Translations under genes and position numbers: made by a program
Assembly: GCA_030998015.1 (NCBI GenBank)
Contig: JARWMV010000244.1
Span: 620,001 to 684,000 of the forward strand
Origin: Ceratorhiza oryzae-sativae
Taxonomy: Eukaryota > Basidiomycota > Agaricomycetes > Cantharellales > Ceratobasidiaceae
DNA length: 64,000 nt
Reading direction: 5' to 3'
Notes under the pieces: generated by a model
Databases searched by the model: none
Told to the model about the DNA's origin: nothing
The model's input: only the letters and a program-made list of their open reading frames with translations
Part shown: positions 1-12,160 of the stretch, piece after piece
How positions within the stretch are numbered: the first letter of the stretch is position 1
How the letters are laid out: every line of letters begins with the position of its first letter

Positions 1-1
1 A

Positions 2-55
2 CCTGCTTCAAAGAAAAAAGCACGTAAGGCTGAGAGTGACGAGGAAGAGGAGTAA
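2..55 (+). CDS. 3' end of an unidentified gene (partial)
   Basis: The window opens in an open frame that ends at a TAA at 53-55. The visible C-terminus is a lysine-rich stretch followed by an acidic tail (KKKARKAESDEEEE), as is common in nuclear or nucleolar proteins. Only about 17 residues are present, so no family can be named. The gene converges on GPN2, with about 106 bp between the two stop codons. Confidence 0.5.
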   Translation, partial: PASKKKARKAESDEEEE

Positions 56-161
56 TCAGTTGGTGACACTGAAAATATTTCTAAGCCTTTGTTCGGACAG
101 TTCAGCCAACTCTATCATTTCGATGGCATACGTGTACCTTACATGTTCGAATAACTCGATG

Positions 162-1424
162 TTACTTCTGATTCTGCTTCTTGGCTGCCTCTAAACCTTC
201 TTGTCTCCACTCCCGCGATTCCCATGCATCATACTCGTCACGGTGATCAATCCATCTAAACAAACAGTTGAGTACAACCATCGACAAGCCCACGCGTCAT
301 ACCTTTCTTGTATGTCCTGGATGCTCGGTCCTGGTATGGAAGCCATAGCCGATGAAAAAATGGCATCTTGGTTGGGTCGTGCGGTTCCTCTCAGTTGATC
401 TCCTTTCTCGTCGGCGGTCGGCTTGGGAACAAATACGTAGCCAAGCACTCGGTCAATGGTTCGCATCAGGTGTAACATGGAGTTCTTGTCCTATTGTGGT
501 ATGGATATCTTTGATATAATCTAATCAAAAGATATACACGAACTCACCTCGACCGCAAGAGTCTCGAACGCTACCAAGCTATACTCTTCTACCAAATCGC
601 AAATTGCTTCGTTCAACGCTGAAAATCGTGGATGTGACGTCGATAATAGGTTGTGCAAATATGATAAATCTTGAACCTCCGTATAAAAGTCCAAATTAAA
701 ATCTACAGAGTGCGGCTTAGCTTTTACCCTTGGACAAGCGGGCCAGTCCTACCGAGGTCACCATATCTTGACAGTAGGTCGACTTTTGACAAAACATTCA
801 CATGTGGCAAACCCATGTGTAGCATCGTCCTCAGGGACAGGAGCAGCACTGACACGTATTTCGCGGCGTCAGTCACATAGTACGCATCGCACAGATGAAC
901 TGCTGCGAGCTAGACTACATCAAAGTCATTAGTCGCAAGCCGCCAGGGTCGCAACTATATCATTTACGCACCCGAAACCCAAGCTTCTCCAACTTTCCGA
1001 TGATATTCTTGAGACTTGGGTGGTCTGAGCTGAGCTCCACTTGACCCGGGACGTCAAATACAACATAAGCATCTCCTACCAGCAAGCCCGCCGTGCGAAG
1101 TTGTTCCTCAAGCCAGTCAAAATTCGCTTCAAGGTATTCCATACAGTAGAGCATCCCGCCATTTGGTCCCAGACCGTGCTCTTCCATGGCGTCTTGAAGG
1201 GATATTAAAGACCCAATGTCAATGGCGCATTGGTAGGGGACCGAGTCGTTTGCCGGGTCAAGATTTACAATAGCAATAGGACGTTGCAAAGCCGTCAAAA
1301 GCTAAGGGAAGAGTAAGAGCGAGAATATGGTAAACATTGGTAATGGCTGTACCTGCTGCTTTCCAAAGGCATACGTAGATTTCCCGCTTCCCGGGGATCC
1401 TATTACAACCTCTCCAAACGGCAT
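162..1424 (-). CDS. GPN2: GPN-loop GTPase 2
   Basis: GPN-family GTPases act in cytoplasmic assembly and nuclear import of RNA polymerases. The start ATG at 1424 opens [17 protein letters not shown], which carries the P-loop at residues 9-17. Exon 1 is 1353-1424. Exon 2 is about 972-1301 and holds the diagnostic Gly-Pro-Asn loop ([11 protein letters not shown]) and the G3 motif FDVPGQVEL. Exon 3 starts near 909 ([19 protein letters not shown]) and carries the G4-like SKVDLL. Later exons give [16 protein letters not shown] and [21 protein letters not shown] last intron (GTATGA...TTTAG) joins the frame to the tail ending AAKKQNQK and a TAA at 162-164. Reading through that intron instead gives a slightly different tail and a stop at 191. 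Domain order matches GPN2 better than GPN1 or GPN3. All motifs are intact and there is no frameshift. It is divergent from the tRNA gene that starts at 1553. Confidence 0.94.
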
Positions 1425-1552
1425 TCTGGTCTCAAGTTATTAATTGAGGCCGTGATGGTTATGAGTCAGATCTGAACGGGAAAGGGCCAAGTATCTCCAC
1501 AGATTGGATATGCTGTGGTTGAATTTGGTGTCCTCTAAGCGAAACAAGCCAA

Positions 1553-1651
1553 GCTTCCTTGGCTCAGTTGGTAGAGCGTTGGTCTCATAGCAGTATGAGT
1601 GACTCCAGTCATCCAATCCAAAGGTCGTGAGTTCGAGCCTCACAGGGAGCA
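1553..1651 (+). tRNA. tRNA-Met (CAT), elongator type, with a 26-nt intron
   Basis: A full cloverleaf can be folded. The acceptor stem pairs GCTTCCT with AGGGAGC, with discriminator A at 1651. The A box (TGGCTCAGTTGG) starts near 1560 and the B box is GAGTTCGAGCCTC. The 5' exon 1553-1589 ends one base after the anticodon CAT (1586-1588), the canonical intron position. The intron is 1590-1615 and the 3' exon starts at 1616, giving a 73-nt mature tRNA. The T31-T39 mismatch is typical of elongator tRNA-Met. The intron contains TATGAG, a perfect complement of the anticodon-loop CTCATA. Confidence 0.95.
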
Positions 1652-2215
1652 AATGTTTTGTCAACCTGGCCGTATTGAGAGAGCGATCGATTGCCACCCG
1701 CTCACCACACGTCCTTATCCTTAGAGATGAAAAGGAAGAAAAACAAAACTGGGACTCAGAACAACTCGATACTCGTAAGCTCACACCGTAGGTTTTTGGG
1801 CAGCTATTTTTTAAACCCCATGGTTTTGCGAGCCTTTGTGTGGTCCAATTATGGTTCAGGCAACTCCGATTCAATTTGATTTGGACCGACTACCACCTGT
1901 TCATCATCTACTCTCAGACAGCCATGGACCAAGATAGAAAAAGCCACCTCGGCTTAAAGTGACCTTGGGGACCATTGATAGAGATGTATTAACTCTCACA
2001 TACTCCTCGCGTTCTTTGCTAAGCCTCATTAACTTTTGGCTTCTGGCCTCAGCACAAGCCTCTACCCTATCGGAAAGCCAGGTCGCTCTACAAGCACAAG
2101 GTAAGGTTCGCGTCGCGTCCTTTTCATGTTCCATTACGCTGAAATTTCGATCCTTAAATTCCAGAGTTAGATCTTCGTTTGTTACGAGTCATACTCCAAG
2201 CCATCAATCCCTCCA
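1652..2215. other. Intergenic, no supported gene
   Basis: Short open frames occur on both strands (for example 1959-2279 plus and 1904-2134 minus). None has a recognisable motif or a convincing splice pattern. Part of this stretch may be the 5' untranslated region of the F-box-like gene that follows. Confidence 0.4.
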
Positions 2216-4335
2216 ATGGATTATCGAATTGAAGCCCCGGGGCTCGCTGATAAATATAGTGCCTCTTCGTTTCCCATAGTGACCCTATCTAAATGGCCGA
2301 ATAATAGAGCAGACACTTTGGGGTTACGTTCTTGGCTCGATACCGGCGGCCGTGAAAGCAATAGATTGCCCAACCCGAATAATCTACAGCAAAGATCTTG
2401 CTCTACTCTATTGGGTGGCCTGTCTATGAATACTGCTCCTCATCGTGGTTGTATAGTTGGCCTGTGCTCTGGACATGACTCTGGCTCCTTTGCAGACTTG
2501 GGCCCTGGTAGCTTCAACACTCCCGCTAGCTCACGAGAACCTGATGTTGTGTCAACAACTAACGCTGCTTCTGGCATAGAACATCAAGAGCGTTTGATGG
2601 CTGAAAGACCGGATATCGAGTTCAGCCAACTTTCTTGCCCTGATCTTCCAGCCAGACACGAGGCAAGATATCGAGCCAAAGAGACTCTTGACACTATTGT
2701 GCCATGCCCACCTGTGCCTATCATAGCGCCAGCCTCTAGACTGGATCTGCTGAAGCATTATCGCTCTCGTCTAGGTCTTAGCTGCCAATTGAAATCGTGT
2801 TCTGATTGCAAACACGAAAAGACTCCACCGAGGCCTGGTTCTTCTGGATCAAGAGGGGCATTGCTCCCGCGTTCGGTCCTTGAGCGCATTGTGTGGCACA
2901 CGCTTAGTACAGCTGCCCCAGATACGCCACCGAGTCGCGTGTTGGAGTCTTTGGCTTGGACGTCCAAGCGTATGCGCTCTGTGGTCGCTCCGCATATTTA
3001 CGAACATGTCGTATTACGATCTAAAGGGGATATTGACGTATATGCGCACACCGGAGCTGCGAAGCATGTCCGGTATGTATTTGAATACTGTGAAACGAAG
3101 ATATCAATAACCTATATCATACGCTGCCTTTCAGCCGGCTTACCATCTACTTCGACGCACAGGACCCGCATGATCCCCAGGATATTCGCCAAGATATTAA
3201 AGCTTTCCCCCAATCAGCGTCTCATGGCGGTTACAAAACAAGAGGAATATCCCACACATTCCCTCAGTGTTCCGAGATTAGGCTCGCCAGCAAACCTGTA
3301 GTCGAGGACCCAGAGCGCATATATCCCCTTTCCTTGGATAACGGAACATCAGCTCTATTAAACATCGTCCCTCCAACGGTTAACAGGGTCATATTGGAAT
3401 CGGACATGCCGAGCGCATCGGCTCAGTTCATTATCAGCCAAGCTATCCGAAAGGAACGGCTCGATGCCACGGTCATCGAGCTCCACACGAGCCGGGATAA
3501 TGTCGCCTACCACGTAGAAGTGAGTTGAATATTTTTCAACCGAACATATCCTACTCGTTACTAACCAAAAGTGGTGCTGTAGCAGGCTATTCGCTCGTCT
3601 TTCTCCCAAGGATGCGGTCTAGAGGTCCCGAGAATACAAGTAATCTTAAACGGGCCATCCTATGCAGTCGAAATTTCATGGAGTAAATCGAAAATTACCC
3701 AGACAATGTGGAGGAAAGATATTGCGACATTGGGCAACGGCGCGCCCCATCGAATCAGCTACGAGGCGGGGGGTGAAGACGAAACCGACGAAATTTTAGG
3801 GCCGGATGAGCTGATGGCTAGCGTCTCGGGACCCGGCGCAAATGTAATCAAGAGGAAAATCAAGGCATCATTATACGCCGTTTCAGAAATGTCCCCTCCG
3901 AAGGCCGTTCAAAGGACTAAACGATCGCAGATGACGAACCACCCGGCTCTTGCTCTCGATTCGACCGTTGCTCTATCCTCATCGTTTCATACACAAAACC
4001 ATTCTCCCGCCTGGTATGCAGGGAGATTAGCAGCTGAAATGCCGCCCGGAATCGAAAAATTCATGACCGAGCTTGAAGAAAACGAACCAACGCCATCTTG
4101 TTCCTGCCCCTCCCATCAACGACCTACCGAGATCATCCGACATACGACAGCAAAATCTGATCTAGAAGACTTTGTGGAGTCGTATTTTGCTACACGTTCT
4201 GCGGTGCAGGCTAGATCAGCGATATTGGACAGGCTGCGAGAACAGGCCTTCGTGGGGGAGCTAGAGAAGGATGGGACTAGTGTAAGAAAGGGTACCCGTG
4301 AGGCGCCTGGACGAAAGCGACGTCGACGGGCGTAG
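2216..4335 (+). CDS. F-box-like protein, three exons
   Basis: The modelled exons are 2216-3072, 3135-3519 and 3583-4335, giving about 664 residues. Both introns are GT-AG (GTATGT...TTTCAG and GTGAGT...TGTAG), the second with a TTACTAAC branch site, and phase is kept across both joins. The disordered first 200 residues are followed by an F-box-like segment at about residues 215-265 (LLPRSVLERIVWHTL, then LESLAWTSKRMRSVV). Next comes AAKHVRRLTIYF, the start of a repeat-like body typical of basidiomycete F-box proteins that recruit substrates to SCF ubiquitin ligases. The C-terminus is charged and ends in a basic run (RKRRRRA). The substrate is unknown. The start is uncertain: 2216 is the first ATG of the long frame, but the weakly conserved N-terminus could begin downstream. 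Confidence 0.6.
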
Positions 4336-4764
4336 CTGGTGTGGCCCGGCGAATGCCCAGACTTGGAACCAATGAAGCGCAACCACGCCTATCCTATGTA
4401 CTCACATCATATGTCTATGCTTCCCTATAGTGACTATCTGCAACATGTGCGATTACGCGCCTCCTTACTTCGTATCTATAATTTGTCTTGGTCAGTATGC
4501 CTTGTATAATGTCGAGAACCGTGTGTTGTATTTCCTCCTGTATCTGCGAGTAGTTAACATGGAACACTTGGGGTCCTCGAACGAGTGCGATGCGACATTA
4601 GAGCAAAGGCAATGGTGGAACGTCGGCTTGCCTGAAAAGGTAGAACCGAGTTCGGCCATCTCGTTAATGGAATCATCTCAGAACACACCAATCTGAAACG
4701 GCAATATTCCAGCGGCAATATTATACGTTTTTGAAACAACAGGTATACATAGAATACACAACGC
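4336..4764. other. Intergenic between convergent genes
   Basis: This is the shared 3' region of the F-box-like gene and PRP17. A short plus-strand frame (4430-4696) has no motif, and I see no gene here. Confidence 0.5.
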
Positions 4765-6849
4765 TCAGTCCTGAACATCCGAGAAAACAATCAGTTTCCC
4801 TTTCCCCAGCGTTCGTAGAAAGGAACTCACCCAAAGTTTAATCAGTCCATCCCACGAAGCGGTAACGACTTTGCTGGTCTCGTGTGGCAACCACTCGTGG
4901 GCGATAACGACTTTGCTGTGACACTTCAATCGGCTCTTAATCCTGCCTGTCTTCCAATCCCAAAAGACCATGTTCCCTTCCCCGTCGCCCGACGATACCC
5001 ACCGGCCGTCGGGTGAGAACCCAACCTGGCACGCGTACCCCGCTACGCTGTGGCCCGCGAATCGCTTTTTGCGGTTTTGGCGGAAGTTGTCGGTGGAATA
5101 GACCAGTATTTGGTTGTCGAGTGATTGGGCGGCAAACCATTTTTCTGAAAAATAAAATAAATGAGAGAGGGTACGCGAAGTCATGATAATAGAAACATAC
5201 TGGAAGGATGAAGCGTAACACTCGGCATCGAATGCATGTGTGGCTCAGCGATATACTTGATGACAACTGGGATGTCGTAGTCCCAGGCGCGGATGGTCTT
5301 GTCATCAGAGGTGGTGACGAACCGCCTATTTTCGTCTACGAATGTGATGGAATTGACAGGGCCAAGATGCTGATCGTATTCTTGAATAATTTCTGCAGTG
5401 TTGATATCGTACTACTCGGAGCAACAGTTAGAGGATGAGCAGGAAGAATTTGACGGAGCTTACTTGGATGATCTTTTTGTCCGACATGCCTGCAAGAAAA
5501 ATATGTTGCTTGTCCCGTCTGGGTGGAATTTGATCACATGTGGGATTTTTCCGTTGCTGAATGCTTTAATGCATTTGCCTATCAAATAATATGATTGGTT
5601 ATCGTACATTCAGAGGCAAGTAAGGTTTACGCACCAGTTTCAGTGTCCCAAAGTTTTATTTGTCGATCGAACCCACAGCTGAGGAATCGACGGCCGTCGT
5701 TTGAAAAGGTGATGTCTTTCACGGCTTTCCCGTGGCCCATAAAAGTTCGTAAACAATTGCCTTGGCCGTATACGTCCCAGAGCTGATAGATTTTTAGCCA
5801 CCCGACGGGATTAGATCAGATCTTGTGTACATACCTTAACCTTAGTGTCCATACTCGCGCTAAGCAGCAAATGTCCCGTACGCGGGAACAATCTGACAGC
5901 CGACACTGCGCCTGTATGTCCAGTCCACGTATGCACACACTCCTTTGGAACGAAGCAGTCCTGCGACCCAGCTTCTCCCAAAACATGAGGCGCCTCCGCA
6001 ATCGGTGGATCCATATATGTTCGTCCCTGATAGTCCACGAGTGATTTGCCGTGAAAGATAGACGACTCCTGGCCATGTGTTGACTTTTTGGGACGACCTT
6101 TCTTGACCTCGAGCTCCGCATCCTCGAATCCGTCGTCCTCGTCATCGCCTTCGGTGGGCGCGATGGCGCCTTCTGGAATGGCGACGCCCTTGTCGTCTCC
6201 GTCCCACTTGGCCCACGGCCCGACATATGCGCCATCACCATCCACAACATCCAATTCTCCCTTTCCAGCTCGTTTTCGTTTCAGCTCTCGCCGGCTGGCT
6301 TTGCTGCTCCCGACGCCGTCCAACGTACGGAAGGCGTTTGCTTCGGCTTTTTCTACAGCACCCAATATTCTTGGTGCGCTCAAGTCGGTGGAGGGATTGT
6401 GGGAATAGCCGAGAATTTCATGTGTGAGGTGCTGCTGTTTGAACGCGTGGTCGGTCATGATTTCCTCCTCGACATGTCCCGCCAGCGCGTTTTGGTTCGG
6501 GAGCCTACGCTTGTCAAACGGGTTTTGTGGACCCGCGACCGGCCGGATGAGGTCTTCGTATGGAACATTGACATTCATCTGGGTGTCTGTTGGGCGAAGG
6601 ACAAGAGAGGTGTTTGCCAGCGGGTTCTGGTAAATGTTTAGCTCGGGTTGGTGGTAATGTTTTGGTGGCGAGATGGCGTACCTCAGCGAGAACGTCTGGT
6701 GCAGCCACAGGCGCAATCTCAACATCTCCGTCCCCATCGACGCGTGTACGTTTTGTAGCGGGTACATCTATTCTGTTAATGCCGAATGCGTCGGCGGCGT
6801 GGTCTTGCGCTGTGAGTTCGTCATCGGAGGATTCGTAGCCGGCGAGCAT
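4765..6849 (-). CDS. CDC40: Pre-mRNA splicing factor PRP17/CDC40, WD40 protein
   Basis: PRP17/CDC40 is a spliceosomal WD40 protein needed for the second catalytic step of splicing. The chosen ATG at 6849 opens [11 protein letters not shown], the typical acidic start. An intron follows LAEV. The long second exon contains [21 protein letters not shown] and the linker before the propeller ([19 protein letters not shown]). Later exons encode further WD repeats: [48 protein letters not shown], then the highly conserved [18 protein letters not shown] and [13 protein letters not shown]. The final intron leaves a two-codon last exon, Asp-stop (GAC TGA, 4765-4770), completing GLIKLWD as the family requires. 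At least six introns; no frameshift. It is divergent from the PTM1-like gene at 7097, with about 250 bp between the start codons. Confidence 0.96.
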
Positions 6850-7096
6850 CGCTCGAGTAAGGGGCTGGTCTCTGAGTCCTAGCAGGTGGTTTCGGCGACG
6901 TGGGGGATTGGTATACACCGGTCGGCCCAGCCAGGTGCGTGCTGAAGGAAAGAGCAGAGATGGTGGACGGGAGGAGCCTTCACGTGCGCGGTCACACGTG
7001 ACCGGCTCTCACGCTGACTCTTCCCTTGCCAACGACGTGGACCGTCGCAATCACCCAACGCGCAGCCTGGCCAGACTCTAGCGCGCACAAGCAACC
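6850..7096. promoter_or_regulatory. Bidirectional promoter region between CDC40 and the PTM1-like gene
   Basis: The 247 bp between the divergent start codons is GC-rich and has no clear TATA box. It must serve both genes unless transcription starts lie within the coding regions. This is inferred from gene order alone. Confidence 0.4.
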
Positions 7097-9411
7097 ATGA
7101 AGCTGCTCGGCTTCTTCAGCATCTTGGCCTCCATATCGTTTGTTCTTGGCTTTGAGCTCAAAGTCTCAGACAAGGATGAGTACCGCCAGGCGTGTTCTGG
7201 CATGTGGGCAGGCGACAATACATATATCCGAGGTGGGCTCGTTTAGGATGCATCTAGCTATCGGCGCTCACGCATTCATTCTCAGTCTCGTTTGATTCTG
7301 GCTCGCGAGGTCAGATTGCGATGGTGATCTACGAATGGCGCGATGTCAAGTACCTCGGCATAGACACTGAGCCAGATAACTATCTCGTTCCCGTGAGTCT
7401 CCCAATTATGCTATGATTAGAAAGGATTCTTGACCATCCCGTAACACTCGTAGAAAACATATGTGTGCACGACCGACGCCGTCCGTGCGAATCTCTGCTC
7501 GGAATCTGGGCTCGGGCGATTTATCCTCAACCTCAAAGGTGCCAACACCGACAACATCTCTATTTGGTCCGCGAGCGTAGCTTTCAAATCATCTGCAAAC
7601 TCAACCGCTTCACCCGCCAAATCCAATTCTACCACTAGCGTTGGTGCGTCTTCCGGTTTCTGGGATAACCCCGACGGACCACCTACCCCGCCCTCGTCCG
7701 AGTGGGACTCGCCTTGGAAGAGAGCTGACTTGGACTTGGGGACGGCAGCTCCTCGCGAACTTGTTTACAGGAATGTGAACAATACAATCGTTCCAACCAA
7801 TGGCACGCTCTGGTACTCCGAGCCCATAAATTACCGAGTCGAAAAGAAGGGCTATTACTGTGTCGGTGGGTGTCGCGCACGACCAGGTGTATACCGCATA
7901 CTGAATAAAGACAGCACAATCCCAATCACAACTGGCGCAACTGCAGACACAGCTGTCCACGCAAGTTTCAACGGCGTCGTCCTCTTCCATAACAAATTCC
8001 ACGGCAACCTTGCAGCAACAGATTACCCCAAGATTAACGTTAGTCCTTACTCTATGTAAACTTTAGCAACTCTATTGAACAAGACGCGTAGTTTTATCTC
8101 ACGCTGGCTCTGGTCTATCTCGTGCTTGGTGCATTATGGGCGTTCTTGTGCTTTAAGCACCGAGAAGACCTGTTACCGCTGCAGGTACAGGATACCACAT
8201 TTGCGAGTGTCGCAGACGATTGATTCTTCGGACTTAATAATAGTACTATATCTCGTATTTGGTCGGGTTCCTCCTGATCGAGATGGTTGCAAGCTGGGGT
8301 GAGCCGTGCCAATCATAGCCTCGGCATGCTAATGAGCGTATTGGCTAGCATACTATCGGTACCTCAACTCGCATTACCGCGGTGCAACGACAACGATGTT
8401 CCTTGCAGTTGGTGGGATCCTTCACTTCTTCGTCCTTTACCACCCCATTCAACTCGGATTGTAGTGTCAATACTTGATGCTGGCCGAAACGCGCTCTCGT
8501 TCTTCCTCTTGCTCGTCACATCACTTGGTCTTTCGGTGGTGCGAGAGTCTTTGGGTCCAGTTATGGTTCGTGTCCGGCTCTTGGCCGGGGCACATTTCGT
8601 GTTTGGAGGTAAGCATTATTCTCATAGTAGTTGGAAGGGACTTGGCATGAATGCTATGGATAGTACTATACGCGATGGGTATGGTCGAGCTGGAGCTGGA
8701 AAGTGCTTCAGCCCTCTTACTCTTGATGTTCGTCATCCCTCTCAGCTTCACGTTGTCTGGGTTCTTGTTGTGGATCATGTATGCGTTGAACGGTATGTTT
8801 CTTTTGGTTCTCGTTACTCGGAATAAACGCATTCTTCACGCAGGCACGATGGCTGAGCTCGCCGACCGAAAACAGATGTATAAACTAAGCATGTTCCGTG
8901 CCCTTTACCGAATTTTGCTCGTTGCCGTTATCATTATTGGCGCATTCTTCGTTGTTTCATCAATGAGCTTCTCGAATCGTTTGGACGAAAGTATGACTTG
9001 ACCCATAACTCTGTCATCGATTACCGCTGAACATCCGACTTTATAGACTATGCCCCGGAAACTTGGGAGACCAGGTGGTACCTGCTTGACGCCTGGCTTG
9101 CGATCCTTTACCTTGGCGTCTTCTCGGGTATCGCCTTCCTATGGCGCCCGACAGGCAATAATCGCCGATTGGCCATGTCTGACGAACTGGCACAAGATGA
9201 TGATGCCGAAGACTACGATCTCGAGTCGATGCAGCGCAGGAGAGATGGCATGGCTCCACCCAGCCAAGAGAACCTTGCAGCAGCATCTGGGCCTGGAGGA
9301 CGAGACGGAGAAGTGGTGTTTGAGATTGGGGACGAGGAGGATGAGGAGGACCATAGGCGGCGAGGGAACGGGGAGCGTGAGGGCTTGATGGGCAAGGATA
9401 GAACTGATTAA
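7097..9411 (+). CDS. PTM1-like lung seven-transmembrane receptor family protein
   Basis: The ATG at 7097 begins a signal peptide (MKLLGFFSILASISFVLGF). A lumenal domain of about 280 residues follows, with several cysteines (KTYVCTTDAV, YYCVGGCRARPG). The C-terminal half encodes hydrophobic segments in separate exons: LVYLVLGALWAFLCFKHRED, then LSVVRESLGPVMVRVRLL, FVIPLSFTLSGFLLWIMYAL, FRALYRILLVAVIIIGAFFV and WLAILYLGVFSGIAFLWRP. This order of signal peptide, lumenal domain and 7-TM bundle is that of fungal Ptm1 and animal GPR107/GPR108, which reside in the Golgi and endosomal system. The cytosolic tail is acidic (DEEDEEDHRRR) and ends at 9411. At least six short introns are needed; I did not fix every boundary. 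No frame break was seen. Confidence 0.85.
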
Positions 9412-9762
9412 CTCTATAGCCCCCCTGATAGTTTGGGTTCGTCGAGATAAAGTATGCCTATGCGCTATCGTACACTGCTGTTCGCGCCTCCAAGTTTTGA
9501 TACAAGTTGCTCAGCTCAGCTGGCATTCGTTTCGGTCAAAAATTTCCCAGTTATCAGTTAATCTAGCCAATCTTCTTTATCACGCCTGGCTTTATGTTCG
9601 ATTTCAACCTTCAAGTAAAACCTCGAGCTTGCACCAGTTCGTGCAATTGAAATAATGTCTAACAGGTATGAATACAGAAGACATAAAACATACAAAAATG
9701 AGGGATAGAAGGAACAAAAACGGGAACTAAAGAGCGGATTCTGCATTGAAAGTGCAAGAATC
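9412..9762. other. Left edge of the transposon block
   Basis: 3' flank of the PTM1-like gene grading into CpG-poor repeat DNA near 9,550. Short minus-strand frames (9558-9812) have no motif. Confidence 0.4.
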
Positions 9763-10215
9763 TCATTCAGCCATAGGCGGTTGAGGATGATCCAAGGACA
9801 CCCTTGCATCAAGATAGTTGCCGAATGCTTGAGACATAATTGACACCAGTCTGTTCATCTGGTGAAGTCTTCTGGTAACTGGGTCAAATGTATATATTGT
9901 AGCTGTGGAACTGCAGATCAGCATCCCCACCAAGTTATCTGTCCTATGATCAACATGCAACCTGTCATAGAGGAAGGATAGGTAACCCCAAAGTTGCAGT
10001 ATACCTTTTGCCCTGCATTTCTGGTCATTAACCTGCTTTATTTCAATTACAAGGTTAACAATATTGCTCTCCTTGTCTGGACCAAAAAGGCAAATGATAA
10101 AGTTGGGTTTTTGTACCTGCTTAATGTTGCCACCTGTAAGCCAACCATATGAGTCACTAGTTGGAAGGGCTGGTGGTCCCTGTGGATTGCAGATGTAGGG
10201 TTGAGGCTTAACCAC
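9763..10215 (-). pseudogene. Fragment of a possible PD-(D/E)XK nuclease-like protein (copy 1)
   Basis: An open frame of about 150 codons with no ATG at its head, starting where the foldback element ends and so probably truncated by it. It contains KPNFIICLFGP followed by NIVNLVIEIKQ. The spacing of an acidic or Asn residue, a beta-strand and E-x-K resembles the core of PD-(D/E)XK nucleases, although the usual Asp of the first motif is Asn here (PNF). The rest (LWGYLSFLYDRLHVDH and on) has no motif I recognise. The pseudogene at 12,690-13,401 has the same layout with PDF and VIEVKQ. It may be a host gene family or cargo of a mobile element. Confidence 0.4.
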
Positions 10216-10252
10216 ATCAGCAAAAACTGACTGAGATTTAGGTCAGTTTATA

Positions 10253-12160
10253 CTAAGGAAGCTGCCCCAGATTCTGGCATGCCATATTTGGCCTCAACCT
10301 GCCAGAATCTGGCACAGATTCTGGCAGATCTGGCATACCTGCATTCTGGCAGAATTTGGCATACCTGCATACCTGCAGTTTGACACAATCTATGCAAGTC
10401 AGTGCTCAGTATATATCATAAAATGCACATAGTTCTAAGGACTTTGATGATGTATTTTGATTGCTGATTGACTCAAAACTCACAGAGTTTGTGCTGAATC
10501 ACTGTTCTGGAAATATTGCTGGGAATGCACAGACTGTCTGTGTCATGGCCTAGACCATGATGTGGATTTTATTATGAGTTTCCTATATTTTATACATCTC
10601 TCTTTCTCATATTTTTGGACAAGTCCTGTTTAATCAGATATATGCATAGAATTACTTACATGATCACATGACCTTGTTGTGTTTATGTTCTGTTTGTACC
10701 TTCTGGAATATTCTGTTACATGGCACCATTCTTACATTGTATGATAGTTGTCTTGCACCATATGTGTATTTGATATAGCTCATTGTATGAATATATAAGG
10801 GAGAGTCTGAGAGCCTTAAGCCTCAGAACTCAACCTCCTGTCATATCCCTTCTACTACCTGTGTGACTTATAGTCCATAGCTCCTGCCCAGTCCTCTTAA
10901 GGACAAGTGCACATACTTCCACATCCTTGCATCTTATCACACCCTCACTGCATGTCCTACCTTAGACATTGTCAGTACAGCCTCCAGCATCACTGCCCAT
11001 AGGCTTGTCATCACCACTTAGGTGTTTGACATTACCCCTCAGGTTGTAGCTCTGACAGTCTGGAGCTCTAGATATGCATTGAAATATTGAAATATTAATA
11101 CAGATCGATGTGAATTGCTTGTGCAAGTCTAATGAGCACACTCACATGTGCTGAATAGTGCTCTATGAGGGGCTACAAGTGATTATAGGGGCAAACCACC
11201 CTGATCAATGCCACAGACACTAGTGAAACCAGCTGTGCAAACATCACTCCCCTGTACTCATCTGATGCAATCCACCTAGCAGGTGGCACAGACAAAAATT
11301 CAGCTCCATTGGAGGAGTTTTAAGGGGTGAAATCCCACCAAAACACCCCTGAAATAGGAAAACCCCCCTGGACATTGCTGTACATGGCCACCCAGACAGA
11401 TTCAGGTGATTCTGAGGATACTAGTGTGTGCAGAGATGCCAATTACCCCTATCTAATGCCCTAGACCTTCTTAGAACATTATAGAACATGTGCCCACTTG
11501 CACTCAGTCTATCCACAGGTTTCAGTGCAGTCACCCAGGGGTGAGTCAGGTTCACAGTAATGTAAGGCAACTGGCAAAAAACAAGACATGTTGATAGGGG
11601 TTTCTGGACCTAAGGAGCACATTGGGCTGATTCAAAAAAGCTGAATGTCCTGTTTAAGGTCAGTTTGTGCATCTGTGCACTTTTGTGAATATTTTCTGGG
11701 CACTAATTGGCTGCAATCTTGATCATTTTATGAATATACACATGTAAAGTGATATTAATGAGAAGCTGGGATTTTTGTGCATTTAATGAGCTACTTGTGA
11801 AGAAATTTCAGCATGTTTTAATGGTTGCTAGTCATTGACCCACTATTCTAATAACAGTACATGCACTGCAAAACCACAAATACAGGGTTCCACCATATGT
11901 GGAGTATACAGTTTGAAAGCCCTGTTTTTTTGCATTTAATGAGGTCTCAAACAACTAGATAGATGCAGTTTTGAGGTCACTCATTGCCAGAATTCTGGCA
12001 ATCCTGCAAAAATCCTGCACAGTGCCATATTTGCCAGAATTCCACCAGAATTCTGGCATTCTGGCAGAAGGTGCCAGTGCCTGTGCTAGATCTGCACAAA
12101 AGTGCCAGATTCTGGCTGCAGGTGCCAGATTCTGGCAAAATTCTGGGACAGCTTCCTTAG
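10253..12160. mobile_element. Non-autonomous TIR element with CTAAGGAAGCTG ends
   Basis: The left end reads CTAAGGAAGCTGCCCCAGA and the complement of the right end reads CTAAGGAAGCTGTCCCAGA. It lies inside the left arm of the foldback and is flanked on each side by TTTA of that arm (the left side has two extra bases). Both ends are crowded with CCAGAATCTGG-type palindromes and their degenerate copies. There is no coding capacity. A second copy of its left part lies at about 16313-16618. That copy is uninterrupted where this one carries a solo LTR, which fixes the LTR boundaries. Confidence 0.7.
10541..11057 (+). mobile_element. Solo LTR, family B, with 5-bp target duplication
   Basis: A 517-bp sequence starting TGTCATGGCC and ending CTCTGACA, flanked by exact GTCTG direct repeats at 10536-10540 and 11058-11062. 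The related element at 16.5 kb has a single GTCTG and no insert, which proves the insertion. A TATA-like TATATAAGG lies near 10794. There is no internal coding region, so it is a product of LTR-LTR recombination. Confidence 0.93.

Noticed and set aside
1440..1874. A 144-codon minus-strand ORF
   Set aside because: It is antisense to the tRNA-Met gene and has no motif.
10253..12160. CRISPR-like array, because of repeated CCAGAATCTGG motifs
   Set aside because: The repeats are irregular, inverted and unevenly spaced at the ends of a TIR element. This is a eukaryotic genome.
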